Source: Monodelphis domestica (Eukaryota; Chordata; Mammalia; Didelphimorphia; Didelphidae). Taken from it: a DNA stretch of 64,000 bases. Each line of letters starts with the position of its first letter. The stretch's first letter is position 1. Where the stretch lies: NCBI RefSeq assembly GCF_027887165.1, contig NC_077235.1:8472752-8536751 (forward strand), read 5' to 3'. This document shows, one piece after another, positions 52,499-64,000 of the stretch. Both the position numbers and the translations under genes were made by a program. The notes beneath the pieces are model-generated. The model saw only the letters and a program-made list of their open reading frames with translations. It was not told the DNA's origin and made no database searches.

Positions 52499-53178
52499 GG
52501 GTTAAGATGGCGGCTTAGAGAAAGCTAAAGCTCAGATCTCCGGAAAACCCTTCCCGACCAATCTCAAACGATAAGCTCCTAAGGCGCCGAAATTCAAAAC
52601 GATCAACAGCACAGACCCTGGGAACCCTCCTCCTGGACCTGGACCCGGTTCAAAAGGTATGGCTCCCCTTAAAAGCCAGAACCCGAGATCCCTCGGACCT
52701 CAGGGGTAGGAGCGCAGAGTCCAAGGCTCCCGGAAGCCGCAGCCCGGCCGGCTCAGAGAGCAGGGTCCTCGGAAACAACAACCCTCAGGGCCTTCTACAG
52801 TCCCGGTGAAAGTTACTGCATGGGGCTTCCACTGCAGAGAGCTGGTCAAAACAACAGCAACCCTCAGGGCGGGCAAGACAGCCTCACGGGCTGGATCCTG
52901 CTATCCAAGTCTCAGTGAAAGTCTGTGCTCTCGGAGCTTGGGGAAGCGGCAGCCCATCCCCCCGCAGGCCTGCGAAACAGCCTCACGGCCAGCGATTCTG
53001 AAGGCAACTTCCGGAAAGCGAGCCGGGGGGAGAGTGTGGCCACGTGGTCCGACCCTTCCATTCCAGTTCCAGTGAGGCATATTCAGTTTAACCCAGGGAA
53101 AGCCCATAGAACTATCTGCCCAGGACTGCCTCTGAACACCAGAAAGAGACAAGAAAAACTAATCCTCCACATTCAGAG
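52499..53178 (+). promoter_or_regulatory. L1 5' UTR / internal promoter
   Basis: It begins 'gggttaagatggcggctt'. The 'aagatggcggc' at about +6 to +16 is a YY1-type site, which in human L1 positions the start of transcription. CpGs are frequent ('ctaaggcgccgaa', 'gcagcccggccggctcag'), unlike the flanks. Promoter activity is inferred by analogy. Confidence 0.7.
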
Positions 53179-54144
53179 ATGACAAACTCCACAGAACCAC
53201 AGAAGCCCCAAAATACCAAGAAAAATAAGAAGAAAGGGGCGACTTTGGACACATTCTATGGAGCCAAAATACAAAATACAGAGCAGACAGAAGATAATAT
53301 AAAAGAAAATGCTCCAAAACCTTCCAAAGGAAATGGAAACTCTCCACAAACCTATGAAGAATTTGAATCAGAAATGACCAAAAAGATGGAAGCCTTCTGG
53401 GAGGAAAAGTTGGAAATAATGCAAAAGAAATTCACGCATCTACAAAACCAGTTTGACCAAACTGTAAAAGAAAACCAGGCTTTAAAGGCCAGAATCAGGC
53501 AGCTGGAAGACAACGATCGTGTAAAAGAGCAAGAATCAATAAAGCAAAGCCAAAATACCAAGAAATTAGAAGAGAACATAAAATATCTCACCGACAAGGT
53601 GATAGATCTGGAAAAAAGGGGGAGAAGGGATAATTTAAGAATAATTGGACTCCCAGATAAGCCAGAAATAAACACCAAACTGGACATGGTGATACAAGAT
53701 ATAATCAAAGAAAATTGCCCAGAGATTCTAGAACAAGGGGGCAATACAGCCACTGACAGAGCTCACAGAACACCTTCTACACTAAACCCCCAAAAGACAA
53801 CTCCCAGGAATGTAATTGCCAAATTCCAAAGCTATCAAACAAAAGAAAAAATCCTACAGGAAGCCAGAAAAAGACAATTTAGATATAAAGGAATGCCAAT
53901 CAGGGTCACCCAAGACCTTGCAAGTTCTACTCTGAATGATCGTAAGGCATGGAACATGATCTTCAGAAAGGCAAGAGAGCTGGGTCTCCAACCAAGAATC
54001 AGCTACCCAGCAAAACTGACTATATACTTCCAAGGGAAAGTATGGGCATTCAACAATATAGAAGACTTCCAACTTTTTGCAAAGAAAAGACCAGAGCTCT
54101 GTGGAAAGTTTGATACCGAAAATCAAAGAGCAAGGAATACCTGA
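53179..54144 (+). CDS. L1 ORF1p, RNA-binding retrotransposition protein
   Basis: 321 residues, no interruption. A polar Lys-rich N-terminus (1-60) leads into a coiled coil of about 63-148 (heptads in 'KLEIMQKKFTHLQNQFDQTV' and 'TDKVIDLEKR'). An RRM-type RNA-binding domain follows, about 151-240 ('NLRIIGLP', 'RAHRTPS', 'RNVIAKF'), then a C-terminal domain to 321 ('GMPIRVTQDLAS', 'ISYPAKLTIYFQGK'). In other mammals this protein forms trimers, coats L1 RNA and acts as a nucleic acid chaperone in the cytoplasmic L1 particle. Length and domain order are normal for the family. It precedes ORF2 by 531 bp on the same transcript. Confidence 0.96.
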   Translation: MTNSTEPQKPQNTKKNKKKGATLDTFYGAKIQNTEQTEDNIKENAPKPSKGNGNSPQTYEEFESEMTKKMEAFWEEKLEIMQKKFTHLQNQFDQTVKENQALKARIRQLEDNDRVKEQESIKQSQNTKKLEENIKYLTDKVIDLEKRGRRDNLRIIGLPDKPEINTKLDMVIQDIIKENCPEILEQGGNTATDRAHRTPSTLNPQKTTPRNVIAKFQSYQTKEKILQEARKRQFRYKGMPIRVTQDLASSTLNDRKAWNMIFRKARELGLQPRISYPAKLTIYFQGKVWAFNNIEDFQLFAKKRPELCGKFDTENQRARNT

Positions 54145-54675
54145 AAAGGTAAATATTAAGGAAAGGGGAAAATGTTATCTTCTTCTTTTACTCAAACTCT
54201 CTTCTATAAGGACTACATTTGTATCAACCTATGTATACTAACATGTGGGGAAAATGTAATGTATAAATAGGGGGTAAAGAAAGACCAAATAGAATAATCA
54301 TTCTCACACAAAGATTCACATGGGAAGGGGAGGGGAAGAAAACTCCTATAAGAAGGAGAGGAAGAGAGGGGGGGGGTTACTTAAACCTCAATCTCAGGGA
54401 AATCAGCTCTGAGAGGGAAAAACCTCCAGATCCATTGGGATCTTGAATTCTATCTTACCCAACAAGGGTAAGGAGAAGGGAAAACCAAGGGGGGGAGGGG
54501 GAGAGGGAGAACAAAAAGGGAGGGAAAGAGAGGGGGGAGGGGGAGGGAACAAAAAGGGAGGGACTAAAAAGGGAAACATCAAGGGAGGGGACAAGGGGGA
54601 CTGTTTCAAAGTAAATCACTGGACTAAAAGGTAGAGCCGAAGAAGAAAAGGTTAGAATTAGGGAAGGCAATCAAA
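54145..54675 (+). other. L1 inter-ORF spacer, G-rich
   Basis: 531 bp without a long sense frame. It contains G/purine-rich runs ('ggggggggtt' at 54370, and a GGGGAGGGGGAGAGGG-type block at 54485-54560) that could fold as G-quadruplexes. Far longer than the roughly 60-bp spacer of human L1. The antisense ORFs across the G-runs are artefacts. Confidence 0.8.
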
Positions 54676-57600
54676 ATGCCAGGGAGTCCACAAATGACAA
54701 TCATAACTTTGAACGTGAATGGGATGAACTCACCCATAAAACGTAGACGAATAGCAGAATGGATTAGAATCCAAAACCCTACCATATGTTGTCTTCAAGA
54801 AACACACATGAGGCGGGTTGACACCCACAAGGTCAGAATTAAAGGATGGAGTAAGACCTTCTGGGCTTCAACTGATAGAAAGAAGGCAGGAGTGGTAATC
54901 ATGATATCTGATAAAGCCAATGCAAAAATAGACCTGATCAAAAGGGATAGGGAAGGTAATTATATTTTGTTAAAAGGGACTATAGACAATGAGGAAATAT
55001 CATTAATCAATATGTATGCACCAAATAATATAGCACCCAAATTTCTAATGGAGAAACTAGGAGAATTGAAGGAAGAAATAGACAATAAAACCATACTAGT
55101 GGGAGACTTAAACCAACCATTATCAAATTTAGATAAATCAAATCAAAAAATAAATAAGAAAGAGGTAAAAGAAGTGAATGAAATCTTAGAAAAATTAGAA
55201 TTAATAGACATATGGAGAAAAATAAATAGGGATAAAAAGGAATACACCTTCTTCTCAGCACCACATGGCACATTCACAAAAATTGACCATACATTAGGTC
55301 ACAGAAACATAGCACACAAATGCAGAAAAGCAGAAATAATGAATGCAGCCTTCTCAGATCACAAGGCAATAAAAATAATGATTAGTAATGGTACATGGAA
55401 AACCAAATCTAAAACCAATTGGAAATTAAACAATATGATACTCCAAAACCGTTTAGTTAAAGAAGAAATCATAGAAACAATTAATAATTTCATCGAGGAA
55501 AATGACAATGGCGAAACATCCTTCCAAACCTTTTGGGATGCAGCCAAAGCGGTAATCAGAGGTAAATTCATATCCCTGAATGCTTATATTAACAAACAAG
55601 GGAGAGCAGAGATCAATCAATTGGAAATGCAAATGAAAAAACTGGAAAGCGATCAAATTAAAAACCCCCAGCAGAAAACCAAATTAGAAATCCTAAAAAT
55701 TAAGGGAGAAATTAATAAAATCGAAAGTGATAGAACTATTGATTTAATAAATGAGACAAGAAGCTGGTACTTTGAAAAAACAAACAAAATAGACAAGGTA
55801 CTGGTCAATCTAGTTAAAAAAAGGAAGGAAGAAAAGCAAATTCACAGCATTAAAGATGAAAAGGGGGACAGCACCTCCAATGAGGAGGAAATTAAGGCAA
55901 TCATTAGAAATTACTTTGCCCAATTATATGGCAATAAATACACCAATTTAGGAGAAATGGATGAATATATACAAAAATACAAACTGCCTAGACTAACAGA
56001 AGAGGAAATAGAATTCCTAAATAATCCCATATCAGAAATTGAAATCCAACAAGCCATCAAAGAACTTCCTAAGAAAAAGTCCCCAGGGCCTGATGGATTC
56101 ACCTGTGAATTCTATCAAACATTCAGAGAACAGTTAATCCCAATACTATACAAACTATTTGACATAATAAGCAAAGAGGGAGTTCTACCAAACTCCTTTT
56201 ACGACACAAACATGGTACTGATTCCAAAACCAGGCAGGTCAAAAACAGAGAAAGAAAACTATAGGCCAATCTCCCTAATGAATATAGATGCAAAAATCTT
56301 AAATAGGATACTAGCAAAAAGACTCCAGCAAGTGATCAGAAGGATCATTCACCATGATCAAGTAGGATTCATACCAGGGATGCAGGGCTGGTTCAACATT
56401 AGGAAAACCATCCACATAATTGACCACATCAACAAGCAAACTAGCAAGAATCACATGATTATTTCAATAGATGCAGAAAAAGCCTTTGATAAAATACAAC
56501 ACCCATTCCTATTAAAAACACTAGAAAGCATAGGAATAGAAGGGTCATTCCTAAAAATAATAAACAGTATATATCTAAAACCAACAGCTAATATCATCTG
56601 CAATGGGGATAAACTAGATGCATTCCCAATAAGATCAGGAGTGAAACAAGGATGCCCATTATCACCTCTACTATTTGACATTGTACTAGAAACACTAGCA
56701 GTAGCAATTAGAGAAGATAAAGGAATTGAAGGCATCAAAATAGGCAAGGAGGAGACCAAGTTATCACTCTTTGCGGATGACATGATGGTCTACTTAAAGA
56801 ATCCTAGAGATTCAACCAAAAAGCTAATTGAAATAATCAACAACTTTAGCAAAGTTGCAGGATACAAAATAAACCCACATAAATCATCAGCTTTTCTATA
56901 TATCTCCAACACAGCTCAGCAGCAAGAACTAGAAAGAGAAATCCCATTCAAAATCACCTTAGACAAAATAAAATACCTAGGAATCTACCTCCCAAGACAA
57001 ACACAGGAACTATATGAACACAACTACAAAACACTCGCCACACAACTAAAACTAGACTTGAACAAATGGAAAAACATTAACTGCTCATGGATAGGACGAG
57101 CCAATATAATAAAAATGACCATCCTACCCAAACTTATTTATCTATTTAGTGCCATACCCATTGAACTACCAAAATACTTCTTCACTGATTTAGAAAAAAC
57201 CATAACAAAGTTCATTTGGAAGAACAAAAGATCAAGGATATCCAGGGAAATAATGAAAAAAAACACATATGATGGGGGCCTTGCAGTCCCTGACCTAAAA
57301 CTATATTACAAAGCAGCAGTCATCAAAACAATTTGGTACTGGCTAAGAAATAGAAAGGAAGATCAGTGGAATAGACTGGGGGAAAGCGACCTCAGCAAGA
57401 CAGTATACGATAAACCCAAAGATCCCAGCTTTTGGGACAAAAATCCACTATTTCATAAAAACTGCTGGGAAAATTGGAAGACAGTGTGGGAGAGACTAGG
57501 AATAGATCAACACCTCACACCCTACACCAAGATAAATTCAAAATGGGTGAGTGACTTAAACATAAAGAAGGAAACCATAAGTAAATTGGGTAAACACAGA

Positions 57601-58482
57601 ATAGTATACATGTCAGACCTTTGGGAGGGGAAAGGCTTTAAAACCAAGCAAGATATAGAAAGAATCACAAAATGTAAAATAAATAATTTTGACTACATCA
57701 AACTAAAAAGCTTTTGTACAAACAAAACCAATATAACTAAAATCAGAAGGGAAACAACAAATTGGGAAAAAATCTTCATAGAAACCTCTGACAAAGGTTT
57801 AATTACTCATATTTATAAAGAGCTAAATCAATTGTACACAAAATCAAGCCATTCTCCAATTGATAAATGGGCAAGGGAAATGGATAGGCAGTTCTCAGAT
57901 AAAGAAATCAAAACTATTAACAAGCACATGAAGAAGTGTTCTACATCTCTTATAATCAGAGAGATGCAAATCAAAACAACTCTGAGGTATCACCTCACAC
58001 CTAGCAGATTGGCTAACATAACAGCAAAGGAAAGTAATGAATGCTGGAGGGGATGTGGCAAAGTAGGGACATTAATGCATTGCTGGTGGAGCTGTGAACT
58101 GATCCAACCATTCTGGAGGGCAATTTGGAACTATGCCCAAAGGGCGACAAAAGAATATCTACCCTTTGACCCAGCCATAGCACTGCTGGGTCTGTACCCC
58201 AAAGAGATAATGGACACAAAGACTTGTACAAAAATATTCATAGCTGCGCTCTTTGTGGTGGCCCAAAACTGGAAAATGAGGGGATGCCCATCAATTGGGG
58301 AATGGCTGAACAAACTGTGGTATATGTTGGTGATGGAGTACTATTGTGCTAAAAGGAATAATAAAGTGGAGAAGTTCCATGGAGACTGGAACAACCTCCA
58401 GGAGGTGATGCAGAGCGAGAGGAGCAGAACCAGGAGAACGTTGTACACAGAGACAAACACACTGTGGTATCATCGAACGTAA
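54676..58482 (+). CDS. L1 ORF2p: endonuclease-reverse transcriptase
   Basis: 1,268 residues, unbroken. Residues 1-238 form an APE-type endonuclease with the expected catalytic set: N13, E42, Y114, D144, N146, T191, D204, S227, D228, H229 (each one less than in human L1). The reverse transcriptase (about 495-775) has '[18 protein letters not shown]', '[18 protein letters not shown]', '[13 protein letters not shown]' and '[14 protein letters not shown]', and the catalytic FADD box at 699-702. The C-terminal Cys/His motif CX3CX7HX4C is complete (C1123, C1127, H1135, C1140). The enzyme nicks target DNA and copies its own RNA, and in mammals also SINE and mRNA, onto the nick. Start: the first ATG, matching the human start with one residue less. 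Confidence 0.97.
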   Translation: MPGSPQMTIITLNVNGMNSPIKRRRIAEWIRIQNPTICCLQETHMRRVDTHKVRIKGWSKTFWASTDRKKAGVVIMISDKANAKIDLIKRDREGNYILLKGTIDNEEISLINMYAPNNIAPKFLMEKLGELKEEIDNKTILVGDLNQPLSNLDKSNQKINKKEVKEVNEILEKLELIDIWRKINRDKKEYTFFSAPHGTFTKIDHTLGHRNIAHKCRKAEIMNAAFSDHKAIKIMISNGTWKTKSKTNWKLNNMILQNRLVKEEIIETINNFIEENDNGETSFQTFWDAAKAVIRGKFISLNAYINKQGRAEINQLEMQMKKLESDQIKNPQQKTKLEILKIKGEINKIESDRTIDLINETRSWYFEKTNKIDKVLVNLVKKRKEEKQIHSIKDEKGDSTSNEEEIKAIIRNYFAQLYGNKYTNLGEMDEYIQKYKLPRLTEEEIEFLNNPISEIEIQQAIKELPKKKSPGPDGFTCEFYQTFREQLIPILYKLFDIISKEGVLPNSFYDTNMVLIPKPGRSKTEKENYRPISLMNIDAKILNRILAKRLQQVIRRIIHHDQVGFIPGMQGWFNIRKTIHIIDHINKQTSKNHMIISIDAEKAFDKIQHPFLLKTLESIGIEGSFLKIINSIYLKPTANIICNGDKLDAFPIRSGVKQGCPLSPLLFDIVLETLAVAIREDKGIEGIKIGKEETKLSLFADDMMVYLKNPRDSTKKLIEIINNFSKVAGYKINPHKSSAFLYISNTAQQQELEREIPFKITLDKIKYLGIYLPRQTQELYEHNYKTLATQLKLDLNKWKNINCSWIGRANIIKMTILPKLIYLFSAIPIELPKYFFTDLEKTITKFIWKNKRSRISREIMKKNTYDGGLAVPDLKLYYKAAVIKTIWYWLRNRKEDQWNRLGESDLSKTVYDKPKDPSFWDKNPLFHKNCWENWKTVWERLGIDQHLTPYTKINSKWVSDLNIKKETISKLGKHRIVYMSDLWEGKGFKTKQDIERITKCKINNFDYIKLKSFCTNKTNITKIRRETTNWEKIFIETSDKGLITHIYKELNQLYTKSSHSPIDKWAREMDRQFSDKEIKTINKHMKKCSTSLIIREMQIKTTLRYHLTPSRLANITAKESNECWRGCGKVGTLMHCWWSCELIQPFWRAIWNYAQRATKEYLPFDPAIALLGLYPKEIMDTKTCTKIFIAALFVVAQNWKMRGCPSIGEWLNKLWYMLVMEYYCAKRNNKVEKFHGDWNNLQEVMQSERSRTRRTLYTETNTLWYHRT

Positions 58483-58839
58483 TGGACTTCTCCATTAGTG
58501 GTGGTGTAATGTCCCTGAACAACTTGCAGGGACCCAGGAGAAAAAAACACCATTCATAAGCAAAGGATAAACTATGGGAGTGGAAACACCGAGAAAAAGC
58601 AACTGCCTGAATACAAAGATTGAGGGGACATGACAGAGGATAGACTCTAAATGAACACTCTAATGCAAATACTATCAACAAAGCAATGGGTTCAAATCAA
58701 GAAAACATCTAATGCCCAGTGGACTTACGCGTCGGCTATGGGGGGTTGGGGGGGGGGAGGAAAAGAAAATGATCTATGTCTTTAACGAATAATGCTTGGA
58801 AATGACCAAATAAAATATATTAAAAAAAAAAGAAAAAAA
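58483..58839 (+). other. L1 3' UTR and A-tail
   Basis: G-rich tract 'ggggggttgggggggggga' at 58740-58758, polyA signal AATAAA at 58809-58814, and a short A-tail with one G from 58821. G-rich tracts at the same place occur in the copies at 12885 and 40621. Confidence 0.9.
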
Positions 58840-58854
58840 AAGAGTAGAGCTATA
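58840..58854 (+). repeat. Right target-site duplication of the full-length L1
   Basis: Exact copy of 52484-52498. Confidence 0.95.
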
Positions 58855-61262
<2,408 letters not shown>

Positions 61263-61770
61263 ACCAAGTCAGTTACTACAGAGAACAGTAGAAACAACAT
61301 AGGAAGAATATCACTACTTCATAGGTGACAGCATCAAAAAGAGATAATATAATTCATGACCTTATACTTCTTTGCACAAATGCACCCAGAAAAATATGAT
61401 GATAAATTTGAGATTTTAAAGCAGGAGGCAAATTTGATTTTATACATAAAACTGAAATATGGTACAATGGGGGTTTGTTACTGGAATCAGGTTCTGGAAA
61501 AAATGCTTTTTGCAAAATAAATAATATAATAATTTATGTAATATATTTTATTTTAAATGTATATGTCATTTTATAATGTAGTTCTTTTAAATAATGTCAT
61601 TAAAACTATAATAATGACATTTCATAGTCCTTTAGGGATGATAAAATGCCTTACACTTCCCAAACTTGTAGTGTGGTTGAGAAGTATTATATATTTAGAA
61701 GATATGTGAGAAGATCCATGAACCATGAAAGGGGATGAATAAATGGGAGAATTAATTTTTAAATGGTCTT
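61263..61770. other. No gene; AT-rich DNA
   Basis: Unassigned AT-rich DNA. Confidence 0.4.
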
Positions 61771-61779
61771 CTAGATACT

Positions 61780-63160
61780 TGATCTAGAAATAAAGGGTGA
61801 AACCATAAACAAATTAGGGGAGTGTGGAAAAGTTTCCCTGTCAGACTTATAGAGAAGGAAAGAATTTGTGACCAAACTAGACATAGAGAACATTACAAAA
61901 AATGAAATGGCTAATTTTGATTACACTTAATTAAAATTTTTTTGTACAAACAAAAGCAATATACACTAAGATTAGGAGGAAAACAACAAATTTGAGAAAA
62001 ATTTTTATAGCAAGGGTCTGACAAAAGCCTCATTTCTCAAATGCATAGAGAATTGAGTCTAATTTATAAGAATACAAAGAATTCCCCAATTGAAAAATGA
62101 TCAAAAATTTCTTCCTCTTCAAGAAATTGGAACTATCCACGGTCACATGAAAAAATGCTCCAAATCACTACTGATTAGAGAAATGCAAATTAAAACAACT
62201 CTGAGGTATCACCCCACACCTCTCAGATTGACTAACATGACTGAAAAGGAAAAAGATAAATGGAAGGAATGTGGGAAAATTTGGATACTCATACATTATT
62301 GGTGGAACCATGAACTTATACAACCATTCTGGAGAGCAATATGGAAACCATGTTCCAAGGACCATAAAACTATGCGCAATACTACTACGGGGTAGTATGA
62401 CTACTACCTTAGTATTAGTATTAGTACTAGTATTAGTATTAGTACTACTACTTTACTACTACCTTAGTATTATTAGTATTAGTATTAGTACTACTACTAC
62501 TACCTTAAAGAGATCAAAGATAGGGGGCAAAGACCTATCTGTATCAAAATATTTTAGAGCTCTTTTTATAATGGCAAAGAATTGGAAAATGAGGAGTTGT
62601 CCATTACTTGGGGAATGGCTGAACAAACTTGTGACATATGGTTGTAATGGAATACTACTGTGCCATAAGAAATAATGAACAGAATGGGCTCAGAAAAATC
62701 TGGAAAGACTTATATAGTGTGATAGAAAGTGGAATGAGCAGAACCAGGAGAACACTGTATACAGTAACAGAGATATTATATGGTAATCAACTGTGAAAGA
62801 CCAAACCATTATCAGCAAAGCAAGTTTCTCAGATAGCCACAAGAATTCACAATGAAAATGCTATCCACACCATAGAAAGAAATGTTGGAGGCTGAGGGCA
62901 GATCAAAGCATGCAACCTTCCACTTTATTTCTTCATGAGACTATTGCATACACAAATATGTGTCTTCTATTATGACAGCAGCAATATGGAATATGTATTG
63001 CACAGAAGTACTAGTATTATCTATATCATGTTAGATATTGCCAGGGGTGATGAGGAAAGGAGGAAGAAAATCTGAATCCCAAAAACATCGGAAAACAGTT
63101 GTCAAAAATTGTTTCTATGTATAACTGAAAAAATAAATAATTGTAAGTCAGTAAAAAAGA
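61780..63160 (+). pseudogene. Older 5'-truncated L1, interrupted by an STR
   Basis: It matches the intact ORF2 from about codon 960 ('aaaccataaacaaattaggggag') through the Cys/His region ('taaatggaaggaatgtgggaaaatttgg') to the 3' end ('aatactactgtgcc', 'gagcagaaccaggagaacactgtatac'). It has many stops and frameshifts. A TAGTAT/TAC expansion at 62395-62508 splits the ORF2 C-terminus. It belongs to a different, older subfamily than the copy at 52499. Confidence 0.88.
62395..62508 (+). repeat. (TAGTAT)n/(TAC)n microsatellite inside L1
   Basis: Two blocks of TAGTATTAGTA-type repeats, each followed by TAC runs ('actactactac'), between ORF2 sequences that are close neighbours in the intact L1 (near 58130 and 58200). 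Confidence 0.9.
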
Positions 63161-63406
63161 GGAAAGAAAAAAAACCATTGCTTGCCTTTGGAGGTAGTAG
63201 ATCCCCTCTTCAAAAGGGCTAGGAGCAGGAGGTGAGTAACCAATTGCCAAGAGTTTTGTAGCAATGATTCTTAGTAAAGCCTGGGTTGAGCCAGAAGGCC
63301 TCTGAGTTACTCTTTAATGGAATGCAAAGTTTTCTCTACTATATCAAATGACTATAAATTAATACCTTAAAATAGCAAAAAAATTATTAAAAATCTACTA
63401 TTACTT

Positions 63407-63430
63407 TACACACACACACACACACACACA
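63407..63430 (+). repeat. Short (CA)n microsatellite
   Basis: About 11-12 CA units. Confidence 0.95.
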
Positions 63431-63564
63431 GCCCATCTGAAGGCTCGATGTCTATACAAGGTGGTCTTTCCTAAAGTAAAGGTTCCCAAAATCAAGGAAA
63501 CATTGTTTTATTATATGCCTTCTATGTACTCAGTTAAGGATGACAAGAGATAAGGACCTTATCC

Positions 63565-63803
63565 TAGGATGGTGATGGCAAAACCTTTTAGAGACCAAGT
63601 GCCCAAACAACAACCCTAACACCACATATGAGCTCCCTCACCTTACCCTAGACAGGGGAGGAAGGAAGTGCTCCTATTGGGCTGCTGGGCCGAGGGACAG
63701 GTCATGTAAGAATTGTCCTCAGATGTGTGTCGAGTGGGGAAAGGAAGCAACTGCCTCCAGAACATTCTGGCATGTATTCCATAGGTTCATCAACACCATC
63801 CTA
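63565..63803 (+). mobile_element. Small inverted-repeat DNA element (about 239 bp)
   Basis: The left end 'taggatggtgatggcaaaacct' is an imperfect inverted copy of the right end 'aggttcatcaacaccatccta'. The interior has no ORF. It resembles a marsupial short DNA transposon of the type 'gatggcgaaccttttagagacagagtgcccaaac', but the family (hAT or Tc1-like) is unsure. CTAG or TA repeats occur at both edges. Confidence 0.6.
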
Positions 63804-63849
63804 GGAGGTCTTATTACTTACTTTGGAATCTGAAGAGTTTTTGTCTAAG

Positions 63850-63965
63850 TATTTCAAGTGAGCAAATATTCATTAAAGCACTTGCTATGTGCTGGGCACT
63901 GTGCTAAGAACTTGAGATAAAAAGACAAAAAAATACTTCAAGGAACTTCCATTCAAATGTCCAAA
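63850..63965 (+). repeat. 'cattaaagcacttgctatgtgctgggcactgtgctaag' repeat
   Basis: Another copy of the recurrent phrase, followed by the companion 'cttcaaggaacttccattc'. Same family as 2320 and 31322. Confidence 0.6.
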
Positions 63966-64000
63966 TTTTGTTATAGTTTCTTTTTCTAAAACTGAAAATG

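Larger units (their letters stand above)
52499..58839 (+). mobile_element. Full-length L1 retrotransposon, both ORFs open (6.34 kb)
   Basis: A complete non-LTR retrotransposon: 680-bp CpG-containing 5' UTR, ORF1, 531-bp spacer, ORF2, 3' UTR with G-rich tract, AATAAA and A-tail. A perfect 15-bp target-site duplication surrounds it. The 5' end begins with a YY1-like 'aagatggcggc', so the copy is not truncated. Identical flanks and two unbroken ORFs mean a recent insertion and a candidate active source copy. Other L1 pieces in the window (9966, 12885, 31410, 40621, 61780) are all truncated or broken. Confidence 0.96.

Noticed and set aside
54403-54670. Antisense ORFs in the L1 spacer (Pro/Ser/Phe-rich)
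   Set aside because: Reverse translation of the G-rich spacer; no domain.

Overview
The window is nuclear DNA of a marsupial mammal. The evidence is the repeat content: L1 elements with the long (about 530 bp) ORF1-ORF2 spacer, tRNA-derived SINEs of the marsupial SINE-1/WSINE and MAR1 types, very many MIR/THER-like CORE-SINE relics, old L2 and CR1 LINEs, and ERV LTRs. The repeats resemble those I know from Monodelphis, but I cannot fix the species. There is no operon-like structure. Only two loci carry long, plausibly functional open frames.

Layout. 0-9 kb is built from retroviral debris: a cut LTR at the left edge, a minus-strand LTR with a lone, still open gammaretrovirus-like integrase frame, and two further LTRs. 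One of these LTRs is followed by a possible tRNA-Leu primer-binding site. 9-16 kb holds a rearranged L1 ORF2 piece, a 5'-truncated L1 with clean target-site duplications, and a polypurine tract next to a short LTR piece. 16-24.9 kb is CORE-SINE, L2, CR1 and unannotated DNA. 25.2-28.3 kb (minus) is an intronless OSBP-like retrogene with an open reading frame of about 1,019 codons. 28.4-52 kb is mostly old repeats plus a 3 kb minus-strand L1 and long purine microsatellites. 52.5-58.84 kb is a full-length L1 with both ORFs open and a perfect 15-bp target-site duplication. 58.9-64 kb is purine satellite, an older L1 3' end and a small inverted-repeat element.

Functional reading. The OSBP-like gene joins a new Ala-rich, partly GGGGCC-repeat-encoded N-terminus to the PH, coiled-coil and sterol-binding (ORD) regions of OSBP. 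The VAP-binding FFAT segment is missing, and residues needed in OSBP for PI4P binding are changed in both the PH domain and the ORD. It looks like a lipid-transfer protein uncoupled from ER-Golgi exchange. The intact L1 (ORF1p with coiled coil and RRM; ORF2p with all endonuclease, RT and C-terminal Cys/His residues I could check) is a candidate active source element and may supply the machinery that inserted the nearby SINEs. It landed directly against the target-site duplication of an earlier SINE. Repeat family names are from memory of consensus sequences, not from a database search.
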